From: an uncultured Oscillospiraceae bacterium
Lineage (GTDB): Bacteria; Bacillota; Clostridia; Oscillospirales; Oscillospiraceae
NCBI GenBank assembly: GCA_910584395.1
Contig: CAJUAS010000036.1
Coordinates: forward strand, 1 to 16,168
DNA length: 16,168 bases
Reading direction: 5' to 3'
How positions within the stretch are numbered: the stretch's first letter is position 1; each line of letters starts with the position of its first letter. Shown here in pieces: positions 14,493-16,168 of the stretch. A model generated the notes under the pieces. The model saw only the letters and a program-made list of their open reading frames with translations. It did not search any database and was not told the origin of the DNA. A program made the translations under genes and the position numbers.

Positions 14493-14535
14493 AGAGTTTG
14501 CCAAGCCTCGAATCAGAGAGAAAGAGGGAGACAAT

Positions 14536-15717
14536 ATGAAAAAGCACAGACTGCACGACATCGTTTTAGGCATGGTCATTATGGCTCTGGTGATGGGGTT
14601 GGCTGCCCCCGCCTTTGCCGCCAACGATGAAGCCGACCAAGCCGCACAAGCACTTTATGAGTTGGGGCTTTTCAATGGTACGGGACTTAATACTGACGGT
14701 ACGCCCAACTTTGATTTGAAGCGTTCTCCTACACGTCAAGAAGCAATCACTATGTTGGTTCGACTTCTTGGAAAAGAGAAAGAGGCCCAAGCTGGGACAT
14801 GGAAAACGCCCTTTACCGATGTAGACGGTTGGGCAAAATCCTATGTTGGATATGCCTATACCAACCACCTGACTGGCGGCACCAGTTCTACCACCTTTAG
14901 CGGAAATGATACCATCACCGCCAGTCAATATATCACCTTTATCCTTCGGGCCTTGGGATATGCAGATGGTGCAGACTTCCAGTGGGATAAAGCGTGGGAG
15001 CTGTCGGATAAGATTGGATTGACTTCGGGGGAATATAACAGCTCTACCGTGAGCTTCTTGCGGGGGGATGTTGCAAACATTTCTTGTACCGCTTTGACGG
15101 TTTGTTTGAAAGACAGTGATGAAAAACTTTCGGATAAGCTGATTGATGAAGAAGTTTTTACGAGAGAAGCATATACAAAATTGGAAGGTACTCTGATTGG
15201 CAAGAAAACCGAGGAAAAGGACTGGGTAGGAGTAAAGCAGAATCTGGGGGTTCGCTATCTCAGTGAGCTTCAGGACCTTCCTGCTATTGCTGCTGCCATT
15301 ACTGAGACTAATGCTACGGTAGCCCCAGGTGAACATGACCTTGCTATCCGCCCTGCCCATGCTCATACAACTCAACATATTTATCTTCAGCGTCATGTTC
15401 ATGATTACCCCAATGGATTTGATGCTGAGCCCAGATATGAGTATTGTATTCGTGGATTGATTGCCTATATTGGAAATGCTAATGATTCTTGTGAACTTTG
15501 CAAATCTGAAAATCGAGACTATCTCAAGGTTGTTAAGGCTATCTTGGAAGAGTTGATTTCTGACCCTGAGGATGCAAAAATTATCTATGACATGGTAGAA
15601 GATGTTGACAAGAATGGAACCTCAATTACAGAAATTCGTACACTTAATACTGTAGTTGTAGATTGGCGAGACACTCCTGAGGGATGGGTTTCTGACCTAA
15701 AAATTTGGAATAAGTAA
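14536..15717 (+). CDS. Secreted SLH-domain (S-layer homology) protein with unknown C-terminal domain
   Basis: The 393-residue protein has a signal peptide: M-K-K-H-R, a hydrophobic core at about residues 9-24, and an A-F-A site with cleavage after about residue 28. Three S-layer homology repeats follow, at about 33-80, 92-142 and 153-192, with recognisable pieces such as F-T-D-V-D-G-W-A-K-S-Y-V-G-Y-A and I-T-A-S-Q-Y-I-T-F-I-L-R-A-L-G-Y. SLH repeats normally anchor proteins to pyruvylated cell-wall polysaccharide, so it should sit on the cell surface. Residues about 225-393 form a domain I do not recognise, with clustered histidines (H275, H277, H281, H287, H289) and cysteines C304, C319 and C322. 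The ATG at 14536 has GAGGGAG five bases upstream. GC content is clearly lower than in all neighbours, especially in the 3' half, which suggests acquired DNA. Confidence 0.85.
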   Translation: MKKHRLHDIVLGMVIMALVMGLAAPAFAANDEADQAAQALYELGLFNGTGLNTDGTPNFDLKRSPTRQEAITMLVRLLGKEKEAQAGTWKTPFTDVDGWAKSYVGYAYTNHLTGGTSSTTFSGNDTITASQYITFILRALGYADGADFQWDKAWELSDKIGLTSGEYNSSTVSFLRGDVANISCTALTVCLKDSDEKLSDKLIDEEVFTREAYTKLEGTLIGKKTEEKDWVGVKQNLGVRYLSELQDLPAIAAAITETNATVAPGEHDLAIRPAHAHTTQHIYLQRHVHDYPNGFDAEPRYEYCIRGLIAYIGNANDSCELCKSENRDYLKVVKAILEELISDPEDAKIIYDMVEDVDKNGTSITEIRTLNTVVVDWRDTPEGWVSDLKIWNK

Positions 15718-15732
15718 ACTACTCACAATTCA

Positions 15733-15777
15733 AAGAGCCGCATGTGGATTTACTTCCACTGCGGCTCTTGTTTTGTT
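15733..15777 (+). terminator. Rho-independent terminator of the SLH-domain gene
   Basis: AAGAGCCGC (15733-15741) and GCGGCTCTT (15761-15769) pair perfectly. One more A-T pair and GTGGA/TCCAC continue the stem past a bulged T, closing on a six-base loop. GTTTTGTT follows directly. It begins 15 bases after the stop codon. Confidence 0.85.
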
Positions 15778-15795
15778 CTCCCTGCCCATGGGCGG

Positions 15796-15954
15796 CGCAA
15801 TGCTTTCGGCCTCCGAAAGTAGTATTGCGTTACTGTTTTGGCATATAGCGCAGCGAGGGGTAACGCTTTACGACAAAAACAGCGACATTTCATATGGAAT
15901 AAGGACGGACGCAACGAATTGGAACGGCGCGCCGTTTTCCTATTGTGCAATTCG
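15796..15954. repeat. Dyad-rich intergenic element upstream of ychF
   Basis: The 335-base gap between the SLH gene and ychF holds, after the terminator, a run of complementary arms. These are CGCAAT/ATTGCG (15796-15801, 15824-15829) around CTTTCGG/CCGAAAG (15803-15809, 15813-15819), GCGTTAC/GTAACGC (15827-15833, 15860-15866), and CTGTTTT/AAAACAG (15833-15839, 15876-15882). CGAATTG/CAATTCG (15915-15921, 15948-15954) encloses a perfect 14-base palindrome, AACGGCGCGCCGTT (15923-15936). I see no gene with a ribosome site in it. It could be a dispersed intergenic repeat, a small mobile remnant or a structured RNA. Confidence 0.5.
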
Positions 15955-15971
15955 GACGTTTGTGATACAAT
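15943..15971 (+). promoter_or_regulatory. Promoter for ychF
   Basis: TTGTGC (15943-15948), a 17-base spacer and TACAAT (15966-15971). The -35 falls within the right part of the dyad-rich element. The leader to the ychF start would be about 75 bases. Confidence 0.6.
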
Positions 15972-16052
15972 ACCCTAAAATGTTGCGGGAATGCTGCGGC
16001 AGTCATCCTTAAAGTCTGAAACCCTTTGAAAACAAAGGAGAAGTGATTTAAT

Positions 16053-16168
16053 ATGAAATTAGGAATCGTCGGACTTCCAAATGTGGGAAAATCCACCCTG
16101 TTCAACGCCATTACCAACGCCGGCGCGGAGAGCGCCAACTACCCCTTCTGCACCATCGACCCCAACGT
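16053..16168 (+). CDS. ychF: Redox-regulated ATPase YchF, N-terminal part (partial)
   Basis: The visible 38 codons begin M-K-L-G-I-V-G-L-P-N-V-G-K-S-T-L-F-N and continue to C-T-I-D-P-N before the window ends. The G1 motif G-L-P-N-V-G-K-S (7-14) and the following A-x-x-A-N-Y-P-F-C-T-I-D-P-N are diagnostic of YchF/OLA1. This is an Obg-related P-loop protein that prefers ATP over GTP and associates with ribosomes. AGGAG (16036-16040) lies 12 bases before the ATG, longer than usual, with no better site closer. Its GC and codon use at the start are somewhat lower than the core genes but rise quickly. Confidence 0.95.
   Translation, partial: MKLGIVGLPNVGKSTLFNAITNAGAESANYPFCTIDPN

Noticed and set aside
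15773..16012. Plus-strand frame of 79 codons in the gap before ychF
   Set aside because: It has no ribosome site, starts within the terminator tail, and runs across the inverted repeats and the ychF promoter; a minus-strand frame over the same region is equally unsupported.

Overview
The window reads as a piece of a chromosome from a high-GC Firmicute, most likely a gut clostridium of the Oscillospiraceae/Flavonifractor kind. This is an inference from gene content and order (GdpP-L9-DnaB, TilS-Hpt-FtsH, DnaD-DnaI, YloU-YloV), strong purine-rich Shine-Dalgarno sites, sigma-A type promoters and the strongly GC-biased third codon positions of most genes. No marker in the window fixes the species.

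Layout. At the left edge (1-184, minus) is the 5' end of a gene that looks like an Fe-S scaffold-type protein. It is divergently transcribed from a six-gene plus-strand cluster (436-7809): gdpP (c-di-AMP phosphodiesterase), rplI, dnaB, tilS, hpt and ftsH. The genes are tightly packed or overlapping and are probably one transcript ending at the hairpin at 7828-7873. The right arm of that hairpin holds a perfect Shine-Dalgarno sequence for a 37-codon reading frame (7878-7991). The frame ends in a TTAA shared with the stop codon of a convergent gene. A minus-strand pair follows: tatD and a TatD-linked radical SAM gene (7988-9385). An intergenic region with nested inverted repeats and divergent promoters separates this pair from a plus-strand primosome pair, dnaD and a dnaI-type helicase loader (9632-11576). 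A convergent gene of unknown function (11579-12052, minus) follows, then the yloU-yloV/fakA pair (12241-14288).

The right end differs. Between fakA and the universally conserved ychF (starts 16053, cut by the window edge) lies one gene for a secreted SLH-domain protein (14536-15717). It has clearly lower GC and an unrecognised C-terminal domain. It is flanked by strong hairpins, by sequence that echoes the ychF 5' region, and by about 180 bases packed with inverted repeats. This is the most unusual part of the window and looks like an accessory insertion.

Together the core genes cover replication (DnaB helicase, its DnaI-type loader, the DnaD primosomal protein), translation (L9, TilS lysidine synthesis), purine salvage, c-di-AMP turnover, membrane proteolysis, and envelope or fatty-acid metabolism. 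I see no CRISPR array, phage, transposase, rRNA or tRNA. I did not find a convincing new multi-gene system; the leads I consider worth checking are listed as findings.
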